Assembly: GCF_003628535.1 (NCBI RefSeq)
Contig: NZ_RBCI01000005.1
Span: forward strand, 62,001-126,000
From: Flavisolibacter nicotianae
GTDB lineage: Bacteria > Bacteroidota > Bacteroidia > Chitinophagales > Chitinophagaceae
Direction of reading: 5' to 3'
Length of the DNA: 64,000 nucleotides
This document shows positions 33,638-41,549 of the stretch, in pieces. Each line of letters begins with the position of its first letter. Within the stretch, counting starts at the first letter, position 1. Below the pieces are notes generated by a model. The model was not told the DNA's origin. It searched no databases and saw nothing but the letters and a program-made list of their open reading frames with translations. Made by a program: the position numbers and the translations under genes.

Positions 33638-33940
33638 ATGCGCTGGCTGTTATTTTTAACCCGACTGGCTTTCATCTGCAATCTCTTTTTTCTCCTGGCG
33701 GTCTCCCTGCAACTTTCCCGCTGGTTTCAAAACCAGGATGCCGAAGCGCTGGTGATCATCATTGGCTATTTCATGGCGGCACTTGTCAATCCGGTGGCGA
33801 ACATTTGTGTATTGTTCCTGTTTTTGCAAAACAGGATAAAATTAGCCGCAGTGCCGCGGTGGCTTTTGTTTTCCAATGGAGTTTTCTTAATTCTGCAAAT
33901 CATTTATTTAATCAACCTCAATGGTACACAGCATCCTTAA
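33638..33940 (+). CDS. Small three-helix membrane protein of unknown function
   Basis: A 100-residue, very hydrophobic protein with three likely membrane helices: LLFLTRLAFICNLFFLLAVSL, ALVIIIGYFMAALVNPVANICVLFLFL (in parts) and LLFSNGVFLILQIIYLIN. I do not recognise the family. ATG 33638 (MRWLLFLTRL) was chosen because upstream codons in frame run into the divergent YfhO gene and are not hydrophobic. Its last 20 bases overlap the start of the queuosine-precursor transporter gene, so the two are coupled and may work together. Confidence 0.7.
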   Translation: MRWLLFLTRLAFICNLFFLLAVSLQLSRWFQNQDAEALVIIIGYFMAALVNPVANICVLFLFLQNRIKLAAVPRWLLFSNGVFLILQIIYLINLNGTQHP

Positions 33941-34724
33941 GGACAAACCAACCAAACTGTTTTTGGGTCTTTCGGCATTTTTTGTGGCCAATGCGCTCAT
34001 CGCGGAGTCGATTGGTACCAAGATCTTTTCACTCGAAAAATTATTTGGAATCCATCCATCCAATTTCACCTTGTTTGGCCAAAGCGGGCTTGCCTTTAAC
34101 CTGACCTGTGGTGTTTTGCTTTGGCCGCTGGAATTTGTGATGACCGACATTGTGAATGAATATTATGGACCGAAAGCGGTGCGGCGGATCTCGTTAACAG
34201 CGGTGGCACTGATCTCCTATGCCTTCATCATGTACTTTGTTGCGATTGGCGTGCCGCCTGCCGATTTCTGGATCAGCAGTGGAACGCAAAACGGCATCGC
34301 AAACATGCAAACCTCGTTCAACGCCATTTTCGGCCAGGGGATGCGCATTATTATCGGTAGTCTGGTGGCATTTTTGGTTAGCCAGCTCGTGGATGTTTTC
34401 ATCTTCCACAAAATCAAGCGGATGACCGGCGACAAGCGGATCTGGTTGCGTGCAACGGGTTCTACGCTGGTGTCGCAACTGATCGACAGTTATATAGTCT
34501 TGTTCATTGCCTTCACCGGGGTCTTTAGCTGGCAAATGATCCTTGCCATTGGTATCATGAATTATTGCTACAAGTTTACGATGGCGCTTTTGCTCACGCC
34601 GGTCATTGTGTTTGTCGAAAAACGAATCGAAAATTATGTTGGCCACGAAACGGCCGTTAAAATGAAGCGGTCCGCCATGGGGCAGGAGGAGCCGGAAACG
34701 ACGGCGATCCCTGTGGCTGGATAA
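33921..34724 (+). CDS. Queuosine precursor transporter (YhhQ/VUT family)
   Basis: Imports queuosine precursors such as preQ0/preQ1 or queuine in characterised members. The 267-residue protein has about six membrane helices. It shows FFVANALIAESIGTKIFSL and LEFVMTDIVNEYYGPKAVRRI (the latter split), which contains the conserved TDIxNEYYG motif, then VAFLVSQLVDVFIFHKIKR and GSTLVSQLIDSYIVLFIAF, with the paired SQLxD motifs. No queuosine synthesis genes are nearby. It overlaps the small membrane-protein gene upstream by 20 bases. Confidence 0.9.
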   Translation: MVHSILKDKPTKLFLGLSAFFVANALIAESIGTKIFSLEKLFGIHPSNFTLFGQSGLAFNLTCGVLLWPLEFVMTDIVNEYYGPKAVRRISLTAVALISYAFIMYFVAIGVPPADFWISSGTQNGIANMQTSFNAIFGQGMRIIIGSLVAFLVSQLVDVFIFHKIKRMTGDKRIWLRATGSTLVSQLIDSYIVLFIAFTGVFSWQMILAIGIMNYCYKFTMALLLTPVIVFVEKRIENYVGHETAVKMKRSAMGQEEPETTAIPVAG

Positions 34725-34785
34725 GCAATACGCAGCCCAAAATTTGGTCCGGATGCAAGGAAAAGTTGCCTGTCCGTATTCAGAT

Positions 34786-35274
34786 TTAGCGACGGGCCAG
34801 TAGCAATGCAGGATCTGACTCTTTAATCATTTTTGCGACGATCTTGTCAATGGGCAGAGTCACGGTATCTTCAGAGAAATCTTCCCAGTCGATAAAACGG
34901 AAACTTTCAATTTCCTGCCGTTCGTTGTAGATGGTTAGTTGAGCTTCGTCGAAATGAAAGGCTTTGTCGCGAAGCGGTACGCCGATTTCTTCCAGCGGCT
35001 GAACAAGGTAGTAGATGGAAACGATCTGCTGGCCTTTGCGGAAAGCAGACTCCTGGAAATAATCTGTCGTATAAAGGTGTTCACCCACTTCAACCCGGAG
35101 GTTCATTTCTTCGATGAACTCTCGCCGGAGACAATCGCGGGTGCCTTCGCCAAACTCCAGGCCACCACCTGGGAATTTGGTAAAATAATCGCCCCTAATA
35201 TATTCATCACTGACAAGCACCTGTTTTTGTTCGTTGATCAGGAGGCCGTAAACACGTAGCGTGATAATGCTCAT
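34786..35274 (-). CDS. Nudix hydrolase
   Basis: A 162-residue pyrophosphohydrolase. The Nudix box is complete: GGLEFGEGTRDCLRREFIEEMNL (residues about 37-59, in parts) with the REFIEE metal-binding core. Substrate cannot be told from sequence. The N-terminus ITLRVYGLLINEQKQVLVSDE is the usual first strand. It lies 23 bases downstream of dapF on the same strand and probably shares its transcript. Confidence 0.9.
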   Translation of the reverse strand: MSIITLRVYGLLINEQKQVLVSDEYIRGDYFTKFPGGGLEFGEGTRDCLRREFIEEMNLRVEVGEHLYTTDYFQESAFRKGQQIVSIYYLVQPLEEIGVPLRDKAFHFDEAQLTIYNERQEIESFRFIDWEDFSEDTVTLPIDKIVAKMIKESDPALLLARR

Positions 35275-35297
35275 GGATGGAAAACATTTTGCGGGCT

Positions 35298-36086
35298 TCA
35301 GCCTTCTTTTACATCAATTTCGCCTTCAAATACTTTGATGGCAGGACCAATCAGCCAGATATTCCGGTAGCTGTCGTCGACACGGTCGAATTCCACGCTC
35401 AGGTCGCCCCCTTTTGTTTTTACATCGACCCGGTTGTACCCGTTTTCGTTGTGAAAGCAAACCAGTGCGGCCGCCGTCACACCTGTACCGCAGGAATAGG
35501 TTTCATCCTCCACACCGCGTTCGTAGGTACGAACAATGATCTTGTCCGGTTCAACGGTTTGCTGCACAAAATTGACGTTGATCCCCTGTTTTTTAAAGGC
35601 ATCGCTGTACCGCACCTGGCGGCCTCTCTCCACCACGTCCATGTGCAGCACATCATCCACCAGGTCTACATAATGCGGTGAGCCGGTGTTTAAAATGTAT
35701 TTGCCGTGATCGAAGCGAACAGAGTCCACGTCGTTCATTTTGAGCGATACGGTTCCGTCGATTTCGACGCTGGCTTCGTGCACACCATCGATGGCCAAAA
35801 ATCGGTAATCGCGTTTCAGGATGCCACGGTCGGCGGCAAACTTTACGAGGCAGCGGCCACCGTTTCCGCACATGCTGCTTTCCGCGCCATCGGAGTTGTA
35901 GTACTTCATTTCAAAATCGTACTGCGGATGTGCGTTCAGCAGCATCAGCCCGTCGGCACCAATGCCAAAGCGCCGGTGACACAGAAAGGCCACCTGTTTT
36001 TTGGACAGTGAAAATTCGTTATTGCGGTTGTCGAGGATGACAAAATCGTTGCCCGTTCCCTGGTATTTAAAAAAATGGATTCGCAT
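35298..36086 (-). CDS. dapF: Diaminopimelate epimerase
   Basis: Interconverts LL- and meso-diaminopimelate for lysine and peptidoglycan synthesis. At 262 residues it has KYQGTGNDFVILDNRN at the start, the first catalytic cysteine in SSMCGNGGRC and the second in SCGTGVTAAA; both flank the substrate. It begins one base after the end of the nucleoside phosphorylase gene, so the two are co-transcribed. Confidence 0.97.
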   Translation of the reverse strand: MRIHFFKYQGTGNDFVILDNRNNEFSLSKKQVAFLCHRRFGIGADGLMLLNAHPQYDFEMKYYNSDGAESSMCGNGGRCLVKFAADRGILKRDYRFLAIDGVHEASVEIDGTVSLKMNDVDSVRFDHGKYILNTGSPHYVDLVDDVLHMDVVERGRQVRYSDAFKKQGINVNFVQQTVEPDKIIVRTYERGVEDETYSCGTGVTAAALVCFHNENGYNRVDVKTKGGDLSVEFDRVDDSYRNIWLIGPAIKVFEGEIDVKEG

Positions 36087-36087
36087 A

Positions 36088-36963
36088 TTAAGAGGCGCTG
36101 ATAGTTTCCAATGTTTTTTGAATCAAGCGATCAATCGTTGAAGCCGCATCGGAGGAAAAGTCTTTGGCAATTCGGTTGGCCACAATGGCACTGAGCGACA
36201 GGCAGTGGTGCCCCAACAATTTGCCGAGCCCGTAAATGGCCGATGTTTCCATTTCGAAGTTGGTGATGCGGTAGGGGCCGAAATTGAATTGCGTCAACCG
36301 GTCGATCAGTTCGGGGTTGCGGATGCCGAGGCGCAGCACCCGACCCTGCGGCCCGTAAAAGCCGGGGCAGGTAACCGTGATACCCTGGTGAAAACCATCG
36401 ACGAAATTTTTCAGCAGGTGGCCACTTGCCAGGCTGATATAGGGATGACTGATCTGTGCATGCAACTGGGTTTGTGTGATGAAGGATTGCAGCAATTGTG
36501 ATTCGCCTTCGTTGTGTTCGAGCCGGTAATAGTTCAACAGGTTATCCAGGCCAAGTCCGTGGGTGGAAGCCACGAAACTGTCTACCGGTATATCGGCCTG
36601 CAATGAGCCGGAAGTTCCCACGCGGATGATGTCAAGAGCGGTCAGGGTGGGTTTGACCTGGCGGGTGCCGAAATCAATGTTGACAAGGGCGTCCAATTCG
36701 TTGAGCACGATGTCGATATTATCCGGACCAATACCGGTGGAGACCACAGAGATCCGCTTGTTGCCGACGCGGCCTGTATGCGTAACAAACTCGCGGTGCT
36801 GGCATTTTGTCTCGATCGAATCGAAATACCGGGAAACCTGGGACACGCGGTCCGGATCGCCGACGGTTATAATGGTTTGCGCCAGTTCTTCGGGTCTTAG
36901 ATCCAAATGATAAATAGCGCCACGGCTGTTGATGATCAACTCAGATTCTGCGATTCGTTGCAT
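36088..36963 (-). CDS. Nucleoside phosphorylase (uridine phosphorylase-like)
   Basis: Splits nucleosides with phosphate. The 291 residues match the NP-I phosphorylase family: IITVGDPDRVSQVSRYFD near residue 31, which contains the phosphate-binding GDPxR, then ISVVSTGIGPDNIDIVLNEL, IRVGTSGSLQ, and FEMETSAIYGLGKLLGH, containing the substrate-binding MExxA-like segment (here METSAIY). Uridine is the best guess; purine specificity cannot be excluded. It heads a minus-strand operon with dapF and the Nudix gene. Confidence 0.85.
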   Translation of the reverse strand: MQRIAESELIINSRGAIYHLDLRPEELAQTIITVGDPDRVSQVSRYFDSIETKCQHREFVTHTGRVGNKRISVVSTGIGPDNIDIVLNELDALVNIDFGTRQVKPTLTALDIIRVGTSGSLQADIPVDSFVASTHGLGLDNLLNYYRLEHNEGESQLLQSFITQTQLHAQISHPYISLASGHLLKNFVDGFHQGITVTCPGFYGPQGRVLRLGIRNPELIDRLTQFNFGPYRITNFEMETSAIYGLGKLLGHHCLSLSAIVANRIAKDFSSDAASTIDRLIQKTLETISAS

Positions 36964-37045
36964 GAAACAGAAAAAATTATAAGCTGTAAAGATCGCTACA
37001 ATTTGTTTGATAAAAATACCTATTTTCGCACCCGCTCATTCCAAT

Positions 37046-37129
37046 ACGCAAAACGACAAACGTGAAAAATGAAAGGCAAGAGAAGTGTGATTGATCACGA
37101 ACTCCTGTTTCACTTTTGGCGTTTCGCGT
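37046..37129. repeat. Long imperfect inverted repeat upstream of tRNA-Cys
   Basis: The 22 bases at 37046-37067 are mirrored at 37108-37129 with 19 matches. Between the arms is a smaller stem, GTGA pairing with TCAC around TTGA at about 37086-37097. The element ends 11 bases before the tRNA. It shares its architecture, not its sequence, with the elements at 2158-2296 and 48487-48561. If transcribed, it would form a large hairpin in the tRNA 5' leader. Confidence 0.6.
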
Positions 37130-37140
37130 CTCACATGCAA

Positions 37141-37211
37141 GGTACCGTGGCCGAGTGGCTAGGCAGAGCTCTGCAAAAGCTCCTACAGCAGTTCGAATCT
37201 GCTCGGTACCT
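37141..37211 (+). tRNA. tRNA-Cys (anticodon GCA)
   Basis: A 71-base cloverleaf: acceptor ggtaccg pairing with cggtacc, anticodon arm gagct-ctGCAaa-agctc, T arm agcag-ttcgaat-ctgct. The discriminator base is T, as required for cysteine tRNAs. CCA is not encoded. Upstream TATTTTCG at 37021-37028 is one base off the -7 consensus. Confidence 0.97.
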
Positions 37212-37214
37212 CTT

Positions 37215-37248
37215 ATCCCGTTCCGCCTAAGCGGGCGGGATTTTTTTT
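37215..37248 (+). terminator. Intrinsic terminator after tRNA-Cys
   Basis: ATCCCG at 37215-37220 pairs with CGGGAT and CCGC with GCGG inside it, with a small bulge and a CTAA loop, followed by eight Ts. Confidence 0.8.
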
Positions 37249-37572
37249 ATGCTGACGCCGGAAGAAGAAAAATTTGTCCAGTACTGGCAGGAGCAACGGC
37301 AACACAAGCGGCAATTTTTGCGAAAATTTTCGATTGTCCTGCCTGTTGTGTCCCTGTTGGCTATTGTGTTTTTTGTCAACTTTTTAAGTGGCTGGTACGA
37401 CAAGGCCGACAAGGAATTGCGCAGGCATTCGTCGCTGATCATCGTGATCCTGGTGGCTGTGATCGCCATCGTGGTATTTGTAGCGATCTTTTCGGTGCGG
37501 CATAAATGGGAACAAAACGAAGCTGATTATGCAGACCTGCTGAAAAAAAAGGGTGATCAGCCGGTTTCTTAA
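37249..37572 (+). CDS. Small two-helix membrane protein of unknown function
   Basis: A 107-residue protein. It has a charged N-terminus (MLTPEEEKFVQYWQEQRQHKR), a first membrane helix at about 27-47 (FSIVLPVVSLLAIVFFVNFL) and a second at about 62-83 (SSLIIVILVAVIAIVVFVAIF). A charged cytoplasmic tail contains an eight-A run in its Lys codons. I do not recognise the family. The ATG lies directly after the T-run of the tRNA terminator, so transcription past the tRNA or from a promoter inside the terminator region would be needed. Confidence 0.65.
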   Translation: MLTPEEEKFVQYWQEQRQHKRQFLRKFSIVLPVVSLLAIVFFVNFLSGWYDKADKELRRHSSLIIVILVAVIAIVVFVAIFSVRHKWEQNEADYADLLKKKGDQPVS

Positions 37573-37607
37573 ACGATAAAACGCAGTAACCCCATAAATA
37601 AAAATCT

Positions 37608-38093
37608 ATGAAAAAAATCCTGTTTGGTTTTTTCCTTGTCAGTGTTTTTTCCGGCTGTCTGAAAGCCGACGAGACGAATAACACGAATTGTACGTACAAC
37701 GAATGTGGAGTCGTGGCGCCGACTTCTGAAATCCAGGCAGTGAAAGACTATCTTTCGGCCAACAGTATAACGGCAACGCAACATTGCAGTGGCCTTTTTT
37801 ATAAGGTTGATGATCCCGGCACCGGTGCCGCGCCAACCGCCTGCAGCAACGTGGCCTTCTCTTACGAAGGCAAGCTGACCAACGGTAGTACGTTCGATAA
37901 GTCGACACAGCCTGTTGTATTTAATCTTTCGCAACTGATCCGCGGATTCCAGATCGGTATGATGCAGGTGAAAGCCGGGGGGCATCTCCACCTGTATGTT
38001 CCACCAACGCTGGGATACGGGGCCAATTCGTCGGGCAGCATTCCGCCCAATTCTGTCCTGATTTTCGACGTGACACTCGTTGGTGTACAATAA
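37608..38093 (+). CDS. FKBP-type peptidyl-prolyl isomerase, lipoprotein
   Basis: A 161-residue exported isomerase that would help proteins fold in the periplasm or at the outer membrane. MKKILFGFFLVSVFSGC is a lipoprotein signal with Cys17 as the lipid site. A linker of about 40 residues follows, with three cysteines (TNCTYNEC, THC-like TQHCSG). The FKBP domain at about 70-161 has VAFSYEGKLTNGSTFDKS, LIRGFQIGMMQVKAGGHLHLYVPPTLGYG (in parts) and PPNSVLIFDVTLV. A terminator follows. Confidence 0.92.
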   Translation: MKKILFGFFLVSVFSGCLKADETNNTNCTYNECGVVAPTSEIQAVKDYLSANSITATQHCSGLFYKVDDPGTGAAPTACSNVAFSYEGKLTNGSTFDKSTQPVVFNLSQLIRGFQIGMMQVKAGGHLHLYVPPTLGYGANSSGSIPPNSVLIFDVTLVGVQ

Positions 38094-38115
38094 GCAAACT
38101 GAATTTGACCTTTTT

Positions 38116-38143
38116 AAAAATGCTCCACCGGAGCATTTTTTAT
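38116..38143 (+). terminator. Intrinsic terminator after the FKBP lipoprotein gene
   Basis: AAAAATGCTCC at 38116-38126 pairs with GGAGCATTTTT at 38130-38140 around a three-base loop. Confidence 0.85.
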
Positions 38144-38396
38144 TTTATTGAAGAAGATGACTCTTTACTGGTGTGGGATGTATACCGAAGCCCTTATCGG
38201 TCGCACACTATCGCCGGCAAAGAGCGTTCCGAGTGAAGATGGTGATGGGTTGGCATCATTGCTGAAGAATAAAAATAGCTTTGGCTCCAACCGATTTTTG
38301 TTGCGGTCCTTCCGTGTGGTGAAAGCGCTTTGCCTGCATGTATGTTGGGTTTGTGTGATCGCCGAGCGGCGGCTTGTACACAAGGTACACGGCCTC

Positions 38397-38783
38397 TTAC
38401 TGGTATTCCCGTTCAAAACGCCTGAATTCTTCTTTCAGGTCGCCGTAAATGACCCGGAAGGTTTTCATTTCTTCCCGCAGGTTGCCGTGGTTGTCCATCT
38501 TAATGCTTTCGAGACCCATACCGGACAATTCCCTGACAAATCCTGCCAATTGCCGCTCACTGATGTTTAGTTTGTGTTTGAGTTCGTCGATGACTTCTTT
38601 TTCACGAATAAACTGGTTTTGAAAATGTTCGACCTGCGTCCTGGCAACGAGGTCCGAGTTCTTGGCAACCATATCTTCCAGGTGTCGTTCGAAAATAGTG
38701 ATCTCTTCTTTCGAGAAATTCAACTCTGCAATCCAAAGCCGGTATTCCAGGTGCAATTTCGGAATGGTAATGGTGGGAATCAT
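38397..38783 (-). CDS. Coiled-coil protein of unknown function
   Basis: A 128-residue, highly charged alpha-helical protein without signal peptide or membrane helix. From about residue 15 on it is almost continuous helix with heptad-like spacing: EYRLWIAELNFSKEEITIFERHLEDM, then EHFQNQFIREKEVIDELKHKLNISERQ and a final ETMKTFRVIYGDLKEEFRRFEREYQ-like stretch. I do not recognise a family. ATG 38783 (MIPTITIPKLHLEYRL) was chosen; in-frame codons upstream look non-coding. The 250 bases after its stop and the 240 before its start hold no gene I can support. Confidence 0.7.
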   Translation of the reverse strand: MIPTITIPKLHLEYRLWIAELNFSKEEITIFERHLEDMVAKNSDLVARTQVEHFQNQFIREKEVIDELKHKLNISERQLAGFVRELSGMGLESIKMDNHGNLREEMKTFRVIYGDLKEEFRRFEREYQ

Positions 38784-39023
38784 AGTCGCTGATTTTGATT
38801 CAAAAGAACACCATCGACTCCCGGAAGAACGTGACAGTTGTCTGCGTACAGCCTGATCTTTCTCACGTTTTTGGCATCGCAATTCTTTAGCAAACAGATT
38901 CGAGGCAGAGATCAACGCTACCATTTTAGCCTAGTGAAAGTGATTAAAAGAAAGATCCGGAAATTCACTTGCCACTGAGGTTCGCAGGGCGAAAAATGCA
39001 GTCTTTGCAATGCTGTAATTGGA

Positions 39024-39734
39024 TTAGAGGGGCACGTCCATCAACAGGATTTCTGAATCTGTGTTTGCTCTTATAGAAATCCTGTTTTCCTCCGTGATGC
39101 CTAGTCCATCCCTGCGGTTAAGAACAATGTCGTTGATCGTTACATCCCCTTCGAGTACAAATGCATAAACGCCGTTACCGTCTTTTTTACACGCATACTC
39201 AAGTGCCAGGCCCTTTTCCATCTTGCCGAGGCTAAACCAGGCATCCTGGTGGATCTGGACTCCGCCGTCCGGCGAACCGATCGGCGAAACAACCGTGAGC
39301 AACCGGTTGTTTTTTTCGTCGGCGCCAAACGTTTTCTGGTCATAGCGCGGTTCTACGTTCCGCTTGTTTGGGAAGACCCAGATTTGCAGAAACCTGACTG
39401 GTTGGTCGCTGTTCTTATTTTTTTCCGAATGCACAATTCCTGTCCCGGCACTCATGGCCTGTACATCGCCCTGGCGAATGATGGCCGTGTTGCCCATGCT
39501 GTCGCTATGTTCAAGATCACCCTCCAGCGGAATGGAAACAATTTCCATGTTATCGTGCGGGTGTTTGCCAAATCCCATTCCCGGTGCTACCGTGTCATCG
39601 TTCAAAACCCGCAGGGCACCAAAATGAACCCGTGCAGGGTCGTGGTAGCCGGCAAAACTGAAGGTATGCCAGCTTTCCAGCCAGCCGTGGCCGGCATGAC
39701 CGCGGGTGGCTGCTTTATGTAAAATTGTTTTCAT
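39024..39734 (-). CDS. Pirin family protein
   Basis: A 236-residue bicupin. Some bacterial pirins oxidise quercetin; others bind regulators, and the role here is unknown. The metal-binding cupin motif is GFGKHPHDNMEIVSIPLEGDLEHSDS (about residues 55-80, in parts), with the HPHxx(M)E pattern, followed by IIRQGDVQAMSAGTGIVHSEKN, typical of the family. A second, degenerate cupin fills the C-terminal half. The gene has no close operon partner; a REP-like palindrome lies upstream. Confidence 0.92.
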   Translation of the reverse strand: MKTILHKAATRGHAGHGWLESWHTFSFAGYHDPARVHFGALRVLNDDTVAPGMGFGKHPHDNMEIVSIPLEGDLEHSDSMGNTAIIRQGDVQAMSAGTGIVHSEKNKNSDQPVRFLQIWVFPNKRNVEPRYDQKTFGADEKNNRLLTVVSPIGSPDGGVQIHQDAWFSLGKMEKGLALEYACKKDGNGVYAFVLEGDVTINDIVLNRRDGLGITEENRISIRANTDSEILLMDVPL

Positions 39735-39753
39735 GATCGCTGCTTATATAGTA

Positions 39754-39786
39754 AGACCGCCCAGGTTTTCAAAACCTGTGCGGTCT
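39754..39786. repeat. REP-like palindrome
   Basis: A compact 33-base hairpin: AGACCGC at 39754-39760 pairs with GCGGTCT at 39780-39786, and inside it AGGTTTT pairs with AAAACCT across a single C, separated by one mismatch. It lies between two minus-strand genes (NAD(P)H:FMN reductase and pirin) and has no T-run. Its perfect symmetry and compact size are typical of dispersed REP elements. Confidence 0.65.
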
Positions 39787-39817
39787 GTTCAACCGAAGAA
39801 GAAAGATTGACGCAATC

Positions 39818-40375
39818 CTAGGCAGGCACTTTTTCTTCTACCAGTTTTTCCGCCAGCCAGAGGTATTCGTGTACAAAGGTGTCGATGCTTTTCTCAAACG
39901 AAGGGTCGGTCAGCGTGCCGTCGGCCGCAAATTTTTTATCCACCTGCGGTGTAATGAGCATGTAAGGGGAGGGGATGCCAAACAGCGCCATGGTAAATTG
40001 CTGTAACTGCATGGCTGCCCGCATGCCTCCCAACGCTCCCGGCGAAGCTGTTACGAGACCGAAGACCTTGTGGTGTTGCTTGGGAAAATGGTCGAACAGA
40101 TTTTGCATCGCAGGTGAATAGCTCCCATTGTATTCCGGCGTTACCAGGACAAACGCGTCAGCCGAAAACAGGCGATGAGCCAGGCCCTTGAACTGTTCCG
40201 GCGTTTCTTCTACCGACGCAAAGACTTTTTGCAACAAGGGAAGGGGATAGCTGCGCACTTCCAGCAATCCAATTTCATGCTCCGTCCTTTGCTGAAATAA
40301 ACGGTATAAATGCAAAGCCACCCTGTGGGTCACGCTGTTTGTTCTTGGACTTCCGGATACGATCTCTATTCTCAT
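39818..40375 (-). CDS. NADPH-dependent FMN reductase family protein
   Basis: A 185-residue flavodoxin-fold oxidoreductase. The FMN phosphate-binding loop is VSGSPRTNSVTHRV at the start, and VTPEYNGSYSPAMQNLFDHF (about residues 78-97) is the conserved central motif. Substrates in the family include quinones, azo dyes and chromate; none can be named here. ATG 40375 (MRIEIVSGSPR) was preferred to a GTG two codons earlier. Confidence 0.88.
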   Translation of the reverse strand: MRIEIVSGSPRTNSVTHRVALHLYRLFQQRTEHEIGLLEVRSYPLPLLQKVFASVEETPEQFKGLAHRLFSADAFVLVTPEYNGSYSPAMQNLFDHFPKQHHKVFGLVTASPGALGGMRAAMQLQQFTMALFGIPSPYMLITPQVDKKFAADGTLTDPSFEKSIDTFVHEYLWLAEKLVEEKVPA

Positions 40376-40443
40376 GTACACAATTTTTATTCAATGTTCA
40401 AACGTCAAATAGCAGGCCGGATTCTTCTCGTGTCAATCTGGCG

Positions 40444-41220
40444 CTAAAGCGACTCGTTGTTTAGGTCAATCGGTGGATGATTTTTGCGAAGCCGCATATT
40501 AATCATTTCAACAATCAGGCTAAATGCGATGGCCGTGTAGATATAACTTTTGTTAATGTGCTGGTGAAAGCCTTCTGCCATGAGCATCACGCCAATCATG
40601 ATCAAAAAAGCAAGGGCCAGTATCTGCAGGGTGGGGTGCTTGTTGATGAACCGGCTGATTATCCCGGAAAACAGGATCATAATGGTCATGGAAATAATCA
40701 CCGCGGTAATCATTACCCAGACTTCATCCACCAACCCGATCGCAGTTAGGATACTGTCGAATGAAAAAACGGCATCCACCATCACGATCTGCAGGATGAC
40801 GGCGCCGAAAACAGCAGAAGCGGCTTTGGCTTTGGCTTCCTGCGGCTTTGCTTTTTCGAGCTTGTGGTGAATTTCGAGGGTGCTTTTAAACACCAGGAAA
40901 ATGCCGCCGGCAATCAGGATCAGATCCTTCCAGCTAATGCCAAGCGGCTTGTCATCTTCCACGATAAACGGGATTGAAAAAATGGGGTTGGTCAGACGAA
41001 TGATCCAGCTGATTGCAAGGAGCAAAAAAATCCGGAACACCATTGCCAGCAACAGGCCGATCAGCCTTGCGCGGGGCTGTTGCGCTGCCGGCAGCTTGTT
41101 TGTGACAATAGAAATGAAAATGATGTTGTCGACGCCCAGGATGATTTCCAGAACCGTCAGTGTCAAAAGGGCTGTGATAGTGCCAGGGTTTGTCAGGTTG
41201 ATCTCCAGTAAGTTTATCAT
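40444..41220 (-). CDS. TerC family integral membrane protein
   Basis: A 258-residue protein with about seven membrane helices. Members take part in metal-ion export and tellurium resistance; several recently studied ones export manganese to load secreted enzymes. The hallmarks are LTVLEIILGVDNIIFISIV (first helix, with the conserved Glu and Asp-Asn pair) and VDAVFSFDSILTAIGLV (with the second acidic set). It is transcribed alone. Confidence 0.92.
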   Translation of the reverse strand: MINLLEINLTNPGTITALLTLTVLEIILGVDNIIFISIVTNKLPAAQQPRARLIGLLLAMVFRIFLLLAISWIIRLTNPIFSIPFIVEDDKPLGISWKDLILIAGGIFLVFKSTLEIHHKLEKAKPQEAKAKAASAVFGAVILQIVMVDAVFSFDSILTAIGLVDEVWVMITAVIISMTIMILFSGIISRFINKHPTLQILALAFLIMIGVMLMAEGFHQHINKSYIYTAIAFSLIVEMINMRLRKNHPPIDLNNESL

Positions 41221-41549
41221 CTTTTCTTTCGTTTCGTAACAAATGCTTTTATTTCATGGCCGGTCTTGCTTACTTCAATCAAACACCATACAAATGTTTC
41301 GGTTCAATCGGCGGTCACCGGTACAAAAGCTGCCGGGGAATTTTTTGCCATCGTAACGGTGCAAAGTGTTTGGCGAATCTGCTTTAAAAATACTTGCAAA
41401 CCACATTCATTTTTATCTAACTACAAACCTGTACTCTTCCCGGTTTGTTTTTGAGAGGCAATTTTTTCAAAACTGCTTTTATCAGGCTTCGGTAAAAAAT
41501 GAAATAGCGCCCCAGCCGTTATTTTTGTCCTCTTCTAAACGAATGCTAT
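41221..41549. other. Intergenic region between terC and fbp, with the fbp -7 element
   Basis: No gene is evident on either strand. TATTTTTG at 41520-41527 matches TAnnTTTG and lies 22 bases before the fbp ATG. A weak hairpin, ACAAACC at 41423-41429 with GGTTTGT at 41442-41448 followed by TTTTG, is the only other structure. The remaining sequence is AT-rich and unremarkable. Confidence 0.45.

Noticed and set aside
38148-38570. An open frame of 140 codons on the plus strand, largely opposite the coiled-coil gene.
   Set aside because: Its composition is irregular with no family resemblance, and its second half is the mirror of a clearly helical minus-strand protein.
41423-41452. Hairpin ACAAACC/GGTTTGT followed by TTTTG in the terC-fbp spacer as a terminator.
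   Set aside because: The stem is 7 bp with a 12-base loop and does not lie behind a plus-strand gene. It is too weak to call.
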